A stretch of 64,000 bases of DNA from Pilosibacter fragilis (GCF_032490495.1 NZ_JAVYJB010000005.1:207067-271066); one strand, 5' to 3'. Numbered from the stretch's first letter, positions 42,354 through 51,007 are shown. A program made the numbers and translations. The notes: a model not told the origin generated them from the letters alone.

Positions 42354-42388
42354 TTTGAAATCAAGTGTGATTTCGAATTTTATATTAT

Positions 42389-42463
42389 GGTGGGTATAGC
42401 GCAGCTGGTTAGCGCGCCAGATTGTGGCTCTGGAGGCCCAGGGTTCGAATCCCTGTATCCACC
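42389..42463 (+). tRNA. tRNA-His (anticodon GTG)
   Basis: The acceptor GTGGGTA/TATCCAC has the extra 5' G opposite C73 that marks tRNA-His. The anticodon arm is CCAGA-TTGTGGC-TCTGG. Confidence 0.97.
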
Positions 42464-42466
42464 CGT

Positions 42467-42502
42467 ATTTCCCTGGGAAGCAGTTCCCGGGGCTTTTTTG
42501 TA
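42467..42502 (+). terminator. Terminator of the tRNA cluster
   Basis: CCCTGGGAA-GCAG-TTCCCGGGG followed by CTTTTTTG directly after tRNA-His. Confidence 0.8.
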
Positions 42503-42520
42503 TTTTATGAAAGGTTAGAT

Positions 42521-42631
42521 TTGAAGGAAGATCTGGACGTGTGCGCGGATGCGGTGGAACATTGTCGGGAAAGCATTCTGAAGATGATTCAGGAAATAGA
42601 AAATGAACTCAACGAAAATGAAGAAAGCTGA
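42521..42631 (+). CDS. Possible 36-residue helical peptide
   Basis: After the tRNA terminator a TTG-started frame reads LKEDLDVCADAVEHCRESIL and continues acidic and helical to a stop inside a second hairpin (42628-42661). The ribosome binding site (AAAGG) is weak and no promoter is seen, so it may not be expressed. Confidence 0.2.
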   Translation: MKEDLDVCADAVEHCRESILKMIQEIENELNENEES

Positions 42632-42661
42632 ATTTCCATAATAGAAATTCAGCCTTTTTCC
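42628..42661. terminator. Terminator next to tRNA-Gln
   Basis: GCTGAATTTC and GAAATTCAGC form a stem followed by CTTTTT on plus and CTTTCTT on minus. It lies immediately after tRNA-Gln on the minus strand. Confidence 0.6.
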
Positions 42662-42662
42662 G

Positions 42663-42734
42663 CTGGGCCAGCGGGATTCGAACCCTCGAGTGCAGGAGTC
42701 AAAGTCCTGTGCCTTACCGCTTGGCGATGGCCCA
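42663..42734 (-). tRNA. tRNA-Gln (anticodon TTG)
   Basis: On the minus strand the acceptor stem TGGGCCA/TGGCCCA, anticodon arm CAGGA-CTTTGAC-TCCTG and T-arm GAGGGTTCGAATCCCGC are intact. It is opposite in direction to the four other tRNAs. Confidence 0.96.
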
Positions 42735-42882
42735 TTGCCATAACATTAGTATTCTATCATAAGACTGAAAAAAAAACAAGCAGAGGATTGGCAACTTGCC
42801 ATCTGGTTTGCCATATGCTGATCTGGATGAGAAAGCGCATGGCAGAACTGTAACTATGGTTTGACAGGAAAGGAATATAGCA

Positions 42883-43407
42883 ATGACAGAGGAAAAAACA
42901 GCAAAGGTTGTGGAAAACACAGAAAAAAACGGATCAGTCTGTTTAAAATCGAGAGGTGAGCTGGCGAGAGAATTGTTCCGGGAAGGTTACAACTGCTCTC
43001 AGGCGGTGACACTGGCGTTTGCGGATGAACTGGAGACGCGCGGAATCAGCAGAGAGATGGCGGCAGGCCTGGCGTCCTCGTTTGGCGGCGGCCTCGGAAG
43101 ACTTCGGGAGGTATGTGGCTGTGTCAGCGGAATGGCACTGGTCTGTGGGGCTCTGGAAGGCTATACAGACCCGAAAGCGGCGGCGGAGAAGCAGGATCAC
43201 TATAAAAGGATTCAGAAGCTTGTAACGACGTTTAAAGACGAGAACGGCAGCTATATCTGCAGGGAACTTTTATCGGGGATCAATTCGGATACAACTCCGG
43301 TTCCGGAGGCGAGAACGGAGAGCTACTATAAAAAGCGCCCATGTGCAGAGCTTGCAGCCTGTGCAGCGGATATTCTGGAGAGACACTTGGAAGAACTACA
43401 GAAATAG
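42883..43407 (+). CDS. C-GCAxxG-C-C family redox protein
   Basis: The protein has 174 residues and matches the cysteine-rich family named for the spacing of its Cys residues: GYNCSQAVTLAF, then GGGLGRLREVCGCVSGMALV with the GCA/xxG region, YICRELLSG and RPCAELAACAADILE. The family is common in anaerobes, often near redox enzymes or transporters, and probably binds a metal or forms disulfides. It is a single gene here; convergent with the AbgT gene. Confidence 0.88.
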   Translation: MTEEKTAKVVENTEKNGSVCLKSRGELARELFREGYNCSQAVTLAFADELETRGISREMAAGLASSFGGGLGRLREVCGCVSGMALVCGALEGYTDPKAAAEKQDHYKRIQKLVTTFKDENGSYICRELLSGINSDTTPVPEARTESYYKKRPCAELAACAADILERHLEELQK

Positions 43408-43462
43408 AATTGAATTTCCGATCTTGAGAAGAAAAGAACTCATCTCTGAGGTATCATTATGG

Positions 43463-43502
43463 CAACAAAAAATGACCCGCCGCAAAAGCGACGGGTCATT
43501 CT
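43463..43502 (-). terminator. Terminator of AbgT paralogue 1
   Basis: AATGACCCGTCGC and GCGGCGGGTCATT pair on the minus strand and run into TTTTTTG, about 50 bp after the carrier's stop. Confidence 0.8.
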
Positions 43503-43549
43503 GCCGTTATATTTTACACAATAAGCTTTGTAAGCTGCTATACTCTGAA

Positions 43550-45088
43550 TTAGAGGATTCCAGCCGGAAGAGCAACGCCTACGCCCGGTCCGAACGGAAG
43601 TCCGATCATCATCCAGATAACAACTACGATGATCCATGCGATCTGAAGAACGATGGACATCGGGATCATATTGGAGATCAGAGTACCGATCTTGAGATCC
43701 GGAACGTACTTTGTCTGAGCAACACTTAAGATCATCCAGATATATGCGGACATCGGTGTCCAGCAGTTGAACGGGGAGTCACCAATTCTGTAAAGTAACT
43801 GTGTGAAGCCCGGATGATAACCGAGGAGCATGAACATCGGAACGAAGATCGGAGCGAAAATAGCCCACTTCGCGGAACCGGAGGATACGAAGATGTTGAC
43901 GAAGGAGCAGAGAAGGATGAAAGCTACACAGAGCGGAATGCCTGTGAAGCCAGCAGCCTCGAGTCCGTCAGCACCTGCGATCGCAAGGAGTGTACCAAGC
44001 TTTGTCCAGTTGAATAAGCCCTGGAACTGTCCACAGAAGAAGCAGAACAGAACGTAGGAACCCATACCGGCCATCTGCTTTGACATTGCCTTGTTGACAT
44101 CAACAGCGTTCTTGAATGTGCCTGCAGTGAAGCCGTATGCAAGACCGCAGAGGCAGAACAGAACGAACAGGATCGGGATCAGGCCCTTTAAGAGCGGGGA
44201 TCCGATAAACGCACCGTTCTCGCCGGAAAGAAGACCGGTGAAGAATCCGATTGCAATGATGATGATGTAGATGATCGCGGTAAGAGCTGCAGCATTAAGA
44301 CCTTTCTTCTGCTGCGGAGTAACTTCTTCAAGTTTTGCTTCTCCGGCACCCTCGTATTTTCCGAAACGCGGCTCGATCATATGTACGGAACAGAATCCGA
44401 TAACTGCTGCACAGAGGAAGGTGGAGAAGATCATGAAGAACCAGTTACAGGTCGGGTCAACCTGGAATGTTGTATCCGGGATGAATGCCTTGATCGCATC
44501 GTTTGTAAGACCCTGTAACAGAGTATCAGTACCGGCAACCATCAGGTTTGCTGTGAAACCGGCCTGAGCACCTGCGTAACCAACCATCATACCAACTACC
44601 GGGTGCTTGCCTACGCCCATGTAAACGATGGCAGCCATCGGCGGGATAACGACCATAGCGGTATCGGAAGCGATGTTACCAACGGTACCAACGAATGCGA
44701 TTACGTACGGGATCATAGCTGCAGGAACGTTCTTTAAGGAACTGTTCAGCATGGAGATCAGCATTCCGGACTCCTCACAGAGACCAATACCGAGTGTCAT
44801 GGTGATAACCAGACCTAACGGAGCGAAGCCTGTGAAGTTCTTTACCATGTTGCCTAAGATCCAGTCAACGCCGTCTTTGGAGAACAGGTTCGCAGATGTT
44901 ACGACCTCTCCGGAAGCCGGGTTTGTAAGGGCAACGCCCATTACACTGAAGATGCAGCCGATGATGGCTGTGATAAGGAAGAGCCAGCAGAACAGAATCG
45001 CTGGCGGCGGCAATTTGTTACAAACTTTTTCGATACCATCAATCAGTTTGTCCACGCCGGTTTTCTTAGCGGTAGTGTTTTCACTCAT
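43550..45088 (-). CDS. abgT: AbgT-family transporter, paralogue 1
   Basis: The protein has 512 residues and about 11-12 membrane segments. AbgT carriers import p-aminobenzoyl-glutamate (E. coli) or export sulfonamides (MtrF, YdaH). By motif spacing it keeps the residues corresponding to MtrF Ser417/Trp420 (SGSAKWAIF), Pro438 (GYHPGF), Arg446 and Asp449 (YRIGDS), and the Na+-site Asp (GNIASDTAM). The motif after the Asp is SPFNCWTPMSAY, while the usual form, seen in paralogue 2, is SPTNxxTPM, so the binding site may differ. CAGGAGG precedes ATG 45088. Divergent from a NERD-like gene. Confidence 0.9.
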   Translation of the reverse strand: MSENTTAKKTGVDKLIDGIEKVCNKLPPPAILFCWLFLITAIIGCIFSVMGVALTNPASGEVVTSANLFSKDGVDWILGNMVKNFTGFAPLGLVITMTLGIGLCEESGMLISMLNSSLKNVPAAMIPYVIAFVGTVGNIASDTAMVVIPPMAAIVYMGVGKHPVVGMMVGYAGAQAGFTANLMVAGTDTLLQGLTNDAIKAFIPDTTFQVDPTCNWFFMIFSTFLCAAVIGFCSVHMIEPRFGKYEGAGEAKLEEVTPQQKKGLNAAALTAIIYIIIIAIGFFTGLLSGENGAFIGSPLLKGLIPILFVLFCLCGLAYGFTAGTFKNAVDVNKAMSKQMAGMGSYVLFCFFCGQFQGLFNWTKLGTLLAIAGADGLEAAGFTGIPLCVAFILLCSFVNIFVSSGSAKWAIFAPIFVPMFMLLGYHPGFTQLLYRIGDSPFNCWTPMSAYIWMILSVAQTKYVPDLKIGTLISNMIPMSIVLQIAWIIVVVIWMMIGLPFGPGVGVALPAGIL

Positions 45089-45318
45089 TTGAAAAACCTC
45101 CTGTAAACTTAATTTACGGGACCTAAACCCCCGAGATCCCGCTTGCATGGATATTATACTATAAATGGTTCAAAAAAGCTATATGTTTTTTATAAAGTGT
45201 TTATAATTTTTATTTTTAGATTAGAAAACTGAAAAAAAAGCCGGAGATTTCGCCAAATGGAATGATAAATATTTGGTAAAAATGCACAAATCAGGAAATG
45301 GCGATTATGAGAAGATTA
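45089..45318. other. Intergenic region upstream of AbgT paralogue 1
   Basis: About 230 bp of AT-rich sequence between the divergent AbgT and NERD-like genes. Apart from an A/T-rich stretch with a TATAAT-like hexamer near the AbgT side, no clear site or repeat is seen. Confidence 0.4.
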
Positions 45319-45347
45319 TTGCGTTTATAGTGGTTTCATGTTAAGAT
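45319..45347 (+). promoter_or_regulatory. Promoter of the NERD-like gene
   Basis: TTGCGT and TAAGAT with a 17-bp spacer and an extended -10 (TGT before TAAGAT). The CATGTTAAGAT core is identical in the promoter of the PepT-like gene at 48020-48048. Confidence 0.55.
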
Positions 45348-45470
45348 AAAGTATCGTGCATGAAACGTGATGACAGATAATAAAGGAATCCTGCCTGACG
45401 GATTCAAAAAAGACTGTCAGTGGCAGCAAGTGCCAATGTGCGGTTAATTGAATACCTGGGAGGATATAAT

Positions 45471-46097
45471 ATGTTTGGTGGAAACTTTCAGACATGGAAA
45501 CTTCATTCGGCGCAGGACTACTTTATGTTCTTTGCCTACATACTGGCCGGTGTGCTGGTGTTCTGGCTGATCGCGAAACACATGAACAAACAGCGGAACC
45601 ACGAGAAGGCAGTGGAAAAGGTTTCCGGACGGCTGAAGAAGATCTGCGGAAAGCCCGGTGAGGTTTTAAAGAACGCGACTTTAAATCTGCCGGAAGGAAA
45701 AATGACGTTTGATGTGGTCCTTATGGATAAGAGAGGCGTTTACCTTGTAAGAACTTACGGCTGGGGAATTAAGATATACGGAACTCCGGACGGAGCAATG
45801 TGGCGGAGAGAGGACGCAAAGAGAAAAGAGGAGTTTGAAAATCCGCTTCTGGAGCTGAAAAAAGGCGCGGCGGAGATCACAAAGGTGATGGAAGAAAACG
45901 GAGTTCAGAGCCTGAAGGTGATGCCGATGGTCGTATTCGCGGACAACTTCCAGACTCCGGAGCTGTATCTCGGATATGGTTCTTTCTCCACAACGTATCA
46001 GGAATTAAAGAGCTGGTATAAAAAACAGTCGGGTGTAAAAGAAGTCCAGTACGATTACGATAAGGTTTCTTCTATTATAAAAGAACTTGCAAAATAG
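45471..46097 (+). CDS. Membrane-anchored NERD-like domain protein
   Basis: The protein has 208 residues. One membrane helix near the start (YFMFFAYILAGVLVFWLIA) precedes a NERD-type domain: GKPGEVLKNATLNLPEG, a strand TFDVVLMDKRGVYLV and WGIKIYGTPDGAMWRR. NERD means nuclease-related; the catalytic residues are hard to place, so activity is uncertain. The ATG at 45471 has GGGAGGATAT upstream. It lies between two AbgT paralogues and shares a promoter type with the PepT-like gene. Confidence 0.75.
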   Translation: MFGGNFQTWKLHSAQDYFMFFAYILAGVLVFWLIAKHMNKQRNHEKAVEKVSGRLKKICGKPGEVLKNATLNLPEGKMTFDVVLMDKRGVYLVRTYGWGIKIYGTPDGAMWRREDAKRKEEFENPLLELKKGAAEITKVMEENGVQSLKVMPMVVFADNFQTPELYLGYGSFSTTYQELKSWYKKQSGVKEVQYDYDKVSSIIKELAK

Positions 46098-46180
46098 GAA
46101 AACGGAAGATGAATAAAACGGGCAGTTCCGGAATGGAGTTGCCCGTTTTTTGACAAATCTGTTATGTACTGCCGAAAGTT

Positions 46181-47725
46181 TTAAAGGATACCAACCGGAA
46201 GAGTGGAACCAACACCCGGTCCGATCGGAAGACCGATGAGATACCAGATGATGAAGAAGATCACCCAGATCACTTCAAGGATAACAGCGATCGGAAGAAG
46301 GTTGGAAATAAGAGTACCGATCTTTATATCCTTCATGTACTTTGTCTGTGCGGTTGCAAGAATCATCCAGATATACGCAGACATCGGAGTAACTGCGTTT
46401 GTCGGGGAATCGCCAAGTCTGTAAAGTAACTGTGTAAAGCCCGGATGGTAGCCAAGGAGCATGAACATCGGAACGAAGATCGGTGCGAAGATCGCCCATT
46501 TTGCGGAACCGGAGGACATGAAAATGTTTACACAGGTTACAACGAAGATAAAGCAGATGAATAACGGGATACCTGTGAAGCCTGCGGACTGAATAAGATC
46601 AGCACCGCCGATCGCAAGGAGTGTACCAAGCTTTGTCCAGTTGAATAAGCCCTGGAACTGTCCACAGAAGAAACAGAAGGAAACGTAGGAGCCCATTGCT
46701 GCCATCTGCTTGTTCATTGCTTTACTGATGTCGCCGGATTTTTTGAATTTACCGGAAGCGAAGCCATATGCGATCGCACAAACGGAGAAGAATACAAACA
46801 GGATCGGGATCAGACCCTTTAAGAGCGGAGATCCAACGAAGGCACCGTTCTCAGCGGCTAACGGACCGGTAAAGAAGCCGATTACGAGGAGAATGATATA
46901 CACGATGGCTGTGATTGCAGCGGCACGGAGTCCTTTGCTTTCTTCGCTTGTCAGCTTTTCAATCTTTTCATCAGTATTGCCTTCGTATTTTCCGAAACGC
47001 GGCTCTACAACCTTTGTACAAACAAAACCGATCACGATCGAGCAGAGGAATGTAGAAGCAATCATGAAGAACCAGTTACAGGTAACATCTACCTGGAAAG
47101 TTGTATCCGGTAAAAAGCCCTTGATTGCATCGTTTGTAAGCCCCTGAAGCAGGGAGTCGGTACCGGCAACCATCAAGTTTGCGGTAAAGCCGGCGTTCGC
47201 GCCTGCGTATCCACAGATCATACCAACGACCGGATGTTTTCCTGCACCGATATAGAGGAGTGCAGCAAGCGGAGGAACGATGATGTTTGCGGTATCGGAA
47301 GCAATATTTCCAATCGTACCGACGAATGCGATGAGGTACGGAATAAGAGCCGGAGGAACATCGCTCAGACATCCCTTTAAGAGGGACATTATCAGTCCGG
47401 ACTCCTCACAGAGACCGATACCGAGTGTCATGGTGATTACCAGACCAAGCGGTGCGAAACCAGTAAAGTTCTTTACCATATTATTAAGGAACCAGTCAAG
47501 TCCGTCTGCCGAGAAGAAGTTCTGGGAAACAACGGTCTCTCCGGATGCCGGGTTGATAAGGCTGACTCCGCTGATCGTTGCGATCGTACCGATAATCGCT
47601 GTGAAAAGGAAGAGCCAGCAGAACAGGATTACCGGATCGGGAAGTTTGTTACATACGTTTTCGACTACGGTCAATGCCTTGTCGAGCCAGGTCTGCTTTG
47701 TTGCAGTATTGGTGTTTTCGCTCAT
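46181..47725 (-). CDS. abgT: AbgT-family transporter, paralogue 2
   Basis: The protein has 514 residues and is clearly the sister of paralogue 1 (same start MSENT, the same long blocks such as CFFCGQFQGLFNWTKLGTLL). It keeps the motif SPTNAVTPMSAY, closer to E. coli AbgT and MtrF, plus SGSAKWAIF, GYHPGF and YRLGDS. Presumably it moves p-aminobenzoyl-glutamate or related amides with Na+ or H+. CAGGAGG precedes ATG 47725. It diverges from a PepT-like peptidase, which suggests a carrier-hydrolase unit. Confidence 0.9.
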   Translation of the reverse strand: MSENTNTATKQTWLDKALTVVENVCNKLPDPVILFCWLFLFTAIIGTIATISGVSLINPASGETVVSQNFFSADGLDWFLNNMVKNFTGFAPLGLVITMTLGIGLCEESGLIMSLLKGCLSDVPPALIPYLIAFVGTIGNIASDTANIIVPPLAALLYIGAGKHPVVGMICGYAGANAGFTANLMVAGTDSLLQGLTNDAIKGFLPDTTFQVDVTCNWFFMIASTFLCSIVIGFVCTKVVEPRFGKYEGNTDEKIEKLTSEESKGLRAAAITAIVYIILLVIGFFTGPLAAENGAFVGSPLLKGLIPILFVFFSVCAIAYGFASGKFKKSGDISKAMNKQMAAMGSYVSFCFFCGQFQGLFNWTKLGTLLAIGGADLIQSAGFTGIPLFICFIFVVTCVNIFMSSGSAKWAIFAPIFVPMFMLLGYHPGFTQLLYRLGDSPTNAVTPMSAYIWMILATAQTKYMKDIKIGTLISNLLPIAVILEVIWVIFFIIWYLIGLPIGPGVGSTLPVGIL

Positions 47726-48019
47726 ACAGAAACCTCCTGTGATAGTAAAAGTACGAAATAACTGAAAAAACAGGAAGATTTCCAGCAATTTCGCCGATAA
47801 AGTAAAAAGTTAATTCTTTGCTAAGAATGAAAAATATTAACTTTTTATAAAACGATTATATATCTTTTGTAAATAACTGTCCACACCTTTTTTTATTTAG
47901 TCAAATGTTTTTACAGCTCATATTATTAATGCAATTCGAATAAATTAGAAAATTCAGACAAAAACAAAATGGATCCAGAGAGATCCGGTCAGGAAACCGG
48001 ATAAAGCTGAGGTATTTTC
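47726..48019. other. Intergenic region upstream of AbgT paralogue 2
   Basis: About 290 bp of strongly AT-rich sequence between the divergent AbgT and PepT-like genes. A paired ATTAACTTTTT / AAAGTTAAT inverted motif occurs near 47805-47845. It should hold the AbgT promoter; no gene or repeat family was found. Confidence 0.4.
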
Positions 48020-48048
48020 TTGCGGAGATGGCAGATCCATGTTAAGAT
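48020..48048 (+). promoter_or_regulatory. Promoter of the PepT-like gene
   Basis: TTGCGG and TAAGAT with a 17-bp spacer and an extended -10 TGT; shares CATGTTAAGAT with the NERD-like gene promoter. Confidence 0.55.
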
Positions 48049-48121
48049 GATTGAGTAAGATTTGCGATGCAGGGCCCGGAAAAGAGGTCTTTGCAGCAGG
48101 AAAAACAGGAGGGGTTAGCAG

Positions 48122-49228
48122 ATGATTAACGAAAAGAGACTGCTCGACACATTCATTGGCTACGCGATGATCGACAGCGAGACAAAGAATGAGAAAGCGA
48201 TGGGGGAAAAGTTAGTTGAGGATCTGAAGGCACTCGGTCTGGAAGTAAAGACCGATAAGGCCGGAGAGGGGTTCGGATCCAACGGATTTAACGTATGCGC
48301 ATATCTTCCGGGAACGATTCCGGGTGAGCCGACTATTATGTGTGCGCACATGGATACCGTGACTCCGGGTAACGGGATCAAACCGTTGATCGATGACGGA
48401 ATTATCCATACAGACGGATCTACGATCCTTTCCGGTGATGACAAGTCTGGAATCGCGGCGATCATGGAGGCTGTCAAGGTGATCAAAGAGCAGAATCTTC
48501 CGTGCCGCAACACAGAGATCTTATTCACCATCGGTGAAGAGGGCGGAATGAACGGCGTTAAAAATATGGATCTGTCCATGATCAAAGGCAAAGAGGCAAT
48601 GGTATTCGATGCCAGCGGTGATGTTGGAAAGATCTTAACCTGCGGACCTGGCCAGATCAAGATCTTCGCGACGATCATCGGACGTTCCTCCCATGCAGGA
48701 CTTGCTCCGGAAGAGGGAATCAGTGCGATCCAGGTAGCGGCAAAGGGAATCGCAAAGATGAACCTGCTCCGTATTGATGAGGAGACGACCTGCAATATCG
48801 GTACCTTAAAGGCTGAGTACGCAACCAATATCGTTCCGGAAAAGGCTGAGTTCGTGGCAGAGGTGAGAAGCCGCAACCTCGATAAATTAAACGCGCAGGC
48901 TGCCCATATGCAGAAATGTTTACAGGATGCCTGTGACGAGATGGGCGCAAAGCTTGAGATCGAGTTAAAGACAAACTATGTAAGCTTCAATGTTGCGAAC
49001 GACGATCCGATGGTACAGAGAGTGTTCGAGTCCTGCAAGCGCATCGGCTGCGAACCGATGACTGCAAAGGGCGGCGGCGGAAGCGACGCGAACGTAATGG
49101 CCCTTCACGGAATCAAGCCGATCGTTCTCTCTACCGGTATGACGAAGGTACATACTACGGGCGAGACGCTGAAGATCGAGAACCTCAATAAGTGCGCGGA
49201 GCTTGTTCTGGATCTGATGACACACTAA
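48122..49228 (+). CDS. PepT-like M20 tripeptidase/aminoacylase
   Basis: The protein has 368 residues of the M20 metallopeptidase clan, PepT-like branch. Metal-binding motifs are IMCAHMDTVTPG, ILSGDDKSGIAAIM, FTIGEEGGMNGV with the catalytic Glu-Glu, VFDASGDVG, and the last ligand His in KVHTTGE. The dimerisation lid occupies residues 175-290. It probably releases N-terminal amino acids from short peptides in the cytoplasm. The gene diverges from AbgT paralogue 2 and ends at a strong terminator followed by two B-type repeats. Confidence 0.92.
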   Translation: MINEKRLLDTFIGYAMIDSETKNEKAMGEKLVEDLKALGLEVKTDKAGEGFGSNGFNVCAYLPGTIPGEPTIMCAHMDTVTPGNGIKPLIDDGIIHTDGSTILSGDDKSGIAAIMEAVKVIKEQNLPCRNTEILFTIGEEGGMNGVKNMDLSMIKGKEAMVFDASGDVGKILTCGPGQIKIFATIIGRSSHAGLAPEEGISAIQVAAKGIAKMNLLRIDEETTCNIGTLKAEYATNIVPEKAEFVAEVRSRNLDKLNAQAAHMQKCLQDACDEMGAKLEIELKTNYVSFNVANDDPMVQRVFESCKRIGCEPMTAKGGGGSDANVMALHGIKPIVLSTGMTKVHTTGETLKIENLNKCAELVLDLMTH

Positions 49229-49279
49229 TGAATAATAGAATAAGATTTGCGGAATATATAAAAAGAAGGCAAATAGATT

Positions 49280-49315
49280 ACAGGGCAGCCGATAAAAGGG
49301 CTGCTCTGTTTTTTA
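49280..49315 (+). terminator. Terminator of the PepT-like gene
   Basis: CAGGGCAGCC pairs with GGCTGCTCTG and is followed by TTTTTT. Confidence 0.8.
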
Positions 49316-49353
49316 TGTAACAGGAAATTCCGAGGAATTTCCTGTTACATAAA
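49313..49353. repeat. Palindrome joined to repeat B3
   Basis: TTATGTAACAGGAAATTCC and GGAATTTCCTGTTACATAA form a near-perfect stem with a 3-base centre. It is the same palindrome that precedes B2. Confidence 0.8.
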
Positions 49354-49355
49354 AA

Positions 49356-49447
49356 GGCACTGACGTGCCAAAGATGCGCACTCGCGCGAAGATGTAGACT
49401 GTCGCAAGCGACCGCGCGAGGCGCGAGAATGTGCCAAGGCACATTCT
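49356..49447. repeat. B-type twin-terminator repeat, copy B3
   Basis: GGCACTGACGTGCC arm, CGCACTCGCGCG/CGCGCGAGGCGCG core around GTCGC-AA-GCGAC, and GAATGTGCCAAGGCACATTC before TTTTTT. About 95 percent like B2 by eye. Confidence 0.8.
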
Positions 49448-49491
49448 TTTTTATTTAACAGGAGATTACGATGGAACGACCAGATAAAAAA

Positions 49492-49559
49492 GGCACTAAC
49501 GTGCCCTAAGATGCGCATTCGCGTGAAGATGCAGATTGTCGTAAATACCTGTGCCGGGT
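49492..49559. repeat. B-type repeat, truncated copy B4
   Basis: It shares the left arm GGCACTAACGTGCC, GATGCGCATTCGCG and GATGCAGATTGTCG, then diverges (TAAATACCTGTGCC) and lacks the right terminator arm. It lies 45 bp after B3. Confidence 0.7.
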
Positions 49560-49588
49560 GAGAGGACACGTCGATTGATTTTCAGACA

Positions 49589-49626
49589 TGAAAAAACTCC
49601 GGTTCTGGCATACCGGAGTTTTTTCA
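49589..49626. terminator. Strong terminator hairpin
   Basis: AAAAAACTCCGGT and ACCGGAGTTTTTT form a symmetric stem with A-run and T-run, so it can work in both directions. Confidence 0.8.
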
Positions 49627-49651
49627 CACAAATACTAAAAAAGGGGGATGT

Positions 49652-49708
49652 ATGAGTATCGAATATATGTCAATTCCGGATCCTTGTGGATCCGAGAATT
49701 ATGTTTAG
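49652..49708 (+). CDS. Possible 18-residue peptide
   Basis: ATG at 49652 starts MSIEYMSIPDPCGSENYV and then a stop. AAGGGGGA lies 5 bases before it, a strong ribosome binding site. It is followed by a stem CCGGC...GCCGG with an inner ATGTGCGCGCAT hairpin and a run ATTTTT. No promoter is evident and no family is recognised. It might be a leader peptide or a small secreted/toxic peptide; the remaining 917-bp gap 49229-50145 holds only the repeats and terminators listed. Confidence 0.3.
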   Translation: MSIEYMSIPDPCGSENYV

Positions 49709-50145
49709 TCGAGTCCGGCATAAATGTGCGCGCATTTCATTTGCCTGCCGGCCCCATTTTTATATATACCTGATCAGGCGCTACACGCCTCGTCTTTCGT
49801 TTTTATAAAACGCTTCGTGATGTTTTTGCTGATTGGTATCTTTTATGATACAAAGTATACAGGAAGAATGTGACGGAAGTATGGAGAAACTCTAAAAGGA
49901 AAATAAAATAAGTGGAGATTTTCTAACGAAAAAATAACCATTTCTTTAGAAATTGTTTATTGTCATGAAAAAAGAGCCGTGGTATAGTTCTGATGCAGTA
50001 TAACAGATGGCTGTACGCCGGAAAATGCCCTGAGTACCCGGGGAGATGTCTGCGAGGCAGAAACCGGAAAAGCAGATGATTCCTGGAGCACATATAAAAG
50101 AAGAATCCGGGAGCACATATAAGATCAGAGGAGGAACTTTTAATC

Positions 50146-50766
50146 ATGAAGAAACACGTTTTACTGGCGGCGGCGCTCTGCATGACAGCAGTGATGGCGA
50201 CCGCATGCGGATCAAAACATACACAGACACAGGAAACCGCAGCAGAGACAACGACAGAAGCTTCCGATGCGGAAACGAAAGCGGCGGACACGACAAAACC
50301 GGATCTTTCTAATGTGGATCCGAAGATGGCGGAAGGTCCGGGAGCGTTCGAGACAGATGAGAGCTCTGAAGGTGTACAGGTGGAGGAGATCTCCGGTGAG
50401 GAGCTGGCGAAGCTCCAGAGTGAGGTGGCTGCAAAGCTTGAAAAAACGGATTACAAGTCTTACGCAAAGGAGCTTGTCGAGATCGTGAAGAGTAAGGATA
50501 TGGAAGGCCTCGCGGACCATATTGATTTTCCGGCGTTTATCTCCTGTGTGAAGACAAACGGCGGAATGGTGGATACAAAGGAAGATTTCATGAAACTGGA
50601 CCCGGTTGAGATCTTCTCCGATGAGATGGAGGCAGCGATCGGAAAGGTGGATGTTGATACCCTTGAACCGGTTATGGCAGGAATCGTTCTGGGCGATGGT
50701 GTTCCGAATATCATCCTCGGCATTACCGTGGACGGAGAACTTGCGATCACAGGAATGAATTACTGA
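50146..50766 (+). CDS. Lipoprotein of unknown function
   Basis: The protein has 206 residues. A signal peptide with lipobox VMATAC (cleaved before Cys about residue 21) is followed by a Thr/Glu/Ala linker. The rest is soluble and acidic with a helix-rich segment (GEELAKLQSEVAAKLEKTDY) and a later VMAGIVLGDGVPNIILGITV strand pair. I do not recognise a family. It is exported and membrane-tethered. Its own terminator at 50828 separates it from the ATPase operon. Confidence 0.75.
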   Translation: MKKHVLLAAALCMTAVMATACGSKHTQTQETAAETTTEASDAETKAADTTKPDLSNVDPKMAEGPGAFETDESSEGVQVEEISGEELAKLQSEVAAKLEKTDYKSYAKELVEIVKSKDMEGLADHIDFPAFISCVKTNGGMVDTKEDFMKLDPVEIFSDEMEAAIGKVDVDTLEPVMAGIVLGDGVPNIILGITVDGELAITGMNY

Positions 50767-50827
50767 AAATCATGGGCGGACCGATGGATCCTCTACATAA
50801 GAAAATAAAGTCTGAAGAAAAATGAAA

Positions 50828-50856
50828 GGACATAGAAGTATCTGTGTCTCTTTTTT
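50828..50856 (+). terminator. Terminator of the lipoprotein gene
   Basis: GACATAGA pairs with TCTGTGTC and is followed by TCTTTTTT. Confidence 0.6.
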
Positions 50857-51007
50857 CTATATATAAATATAGAAGAAATATGAATCAGATCTGGATTTGC
50901 CCGGAAAGCCATTTGACGATTTTAGGACAATTATCCAACTGTGTCCAAATATAGCAAATTATTGACAAAAGAATTCATGAAATATCTGTAAAGTTGATGC
51001 GTAGAAA

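Noticed and set aside
49340..49560. B3 and B4 considered as a CRISPR array
   Set aside because: The copies differ in length, lie 45 bp apart without regular spacers and are strongly self-complementary; no cas gene is present.
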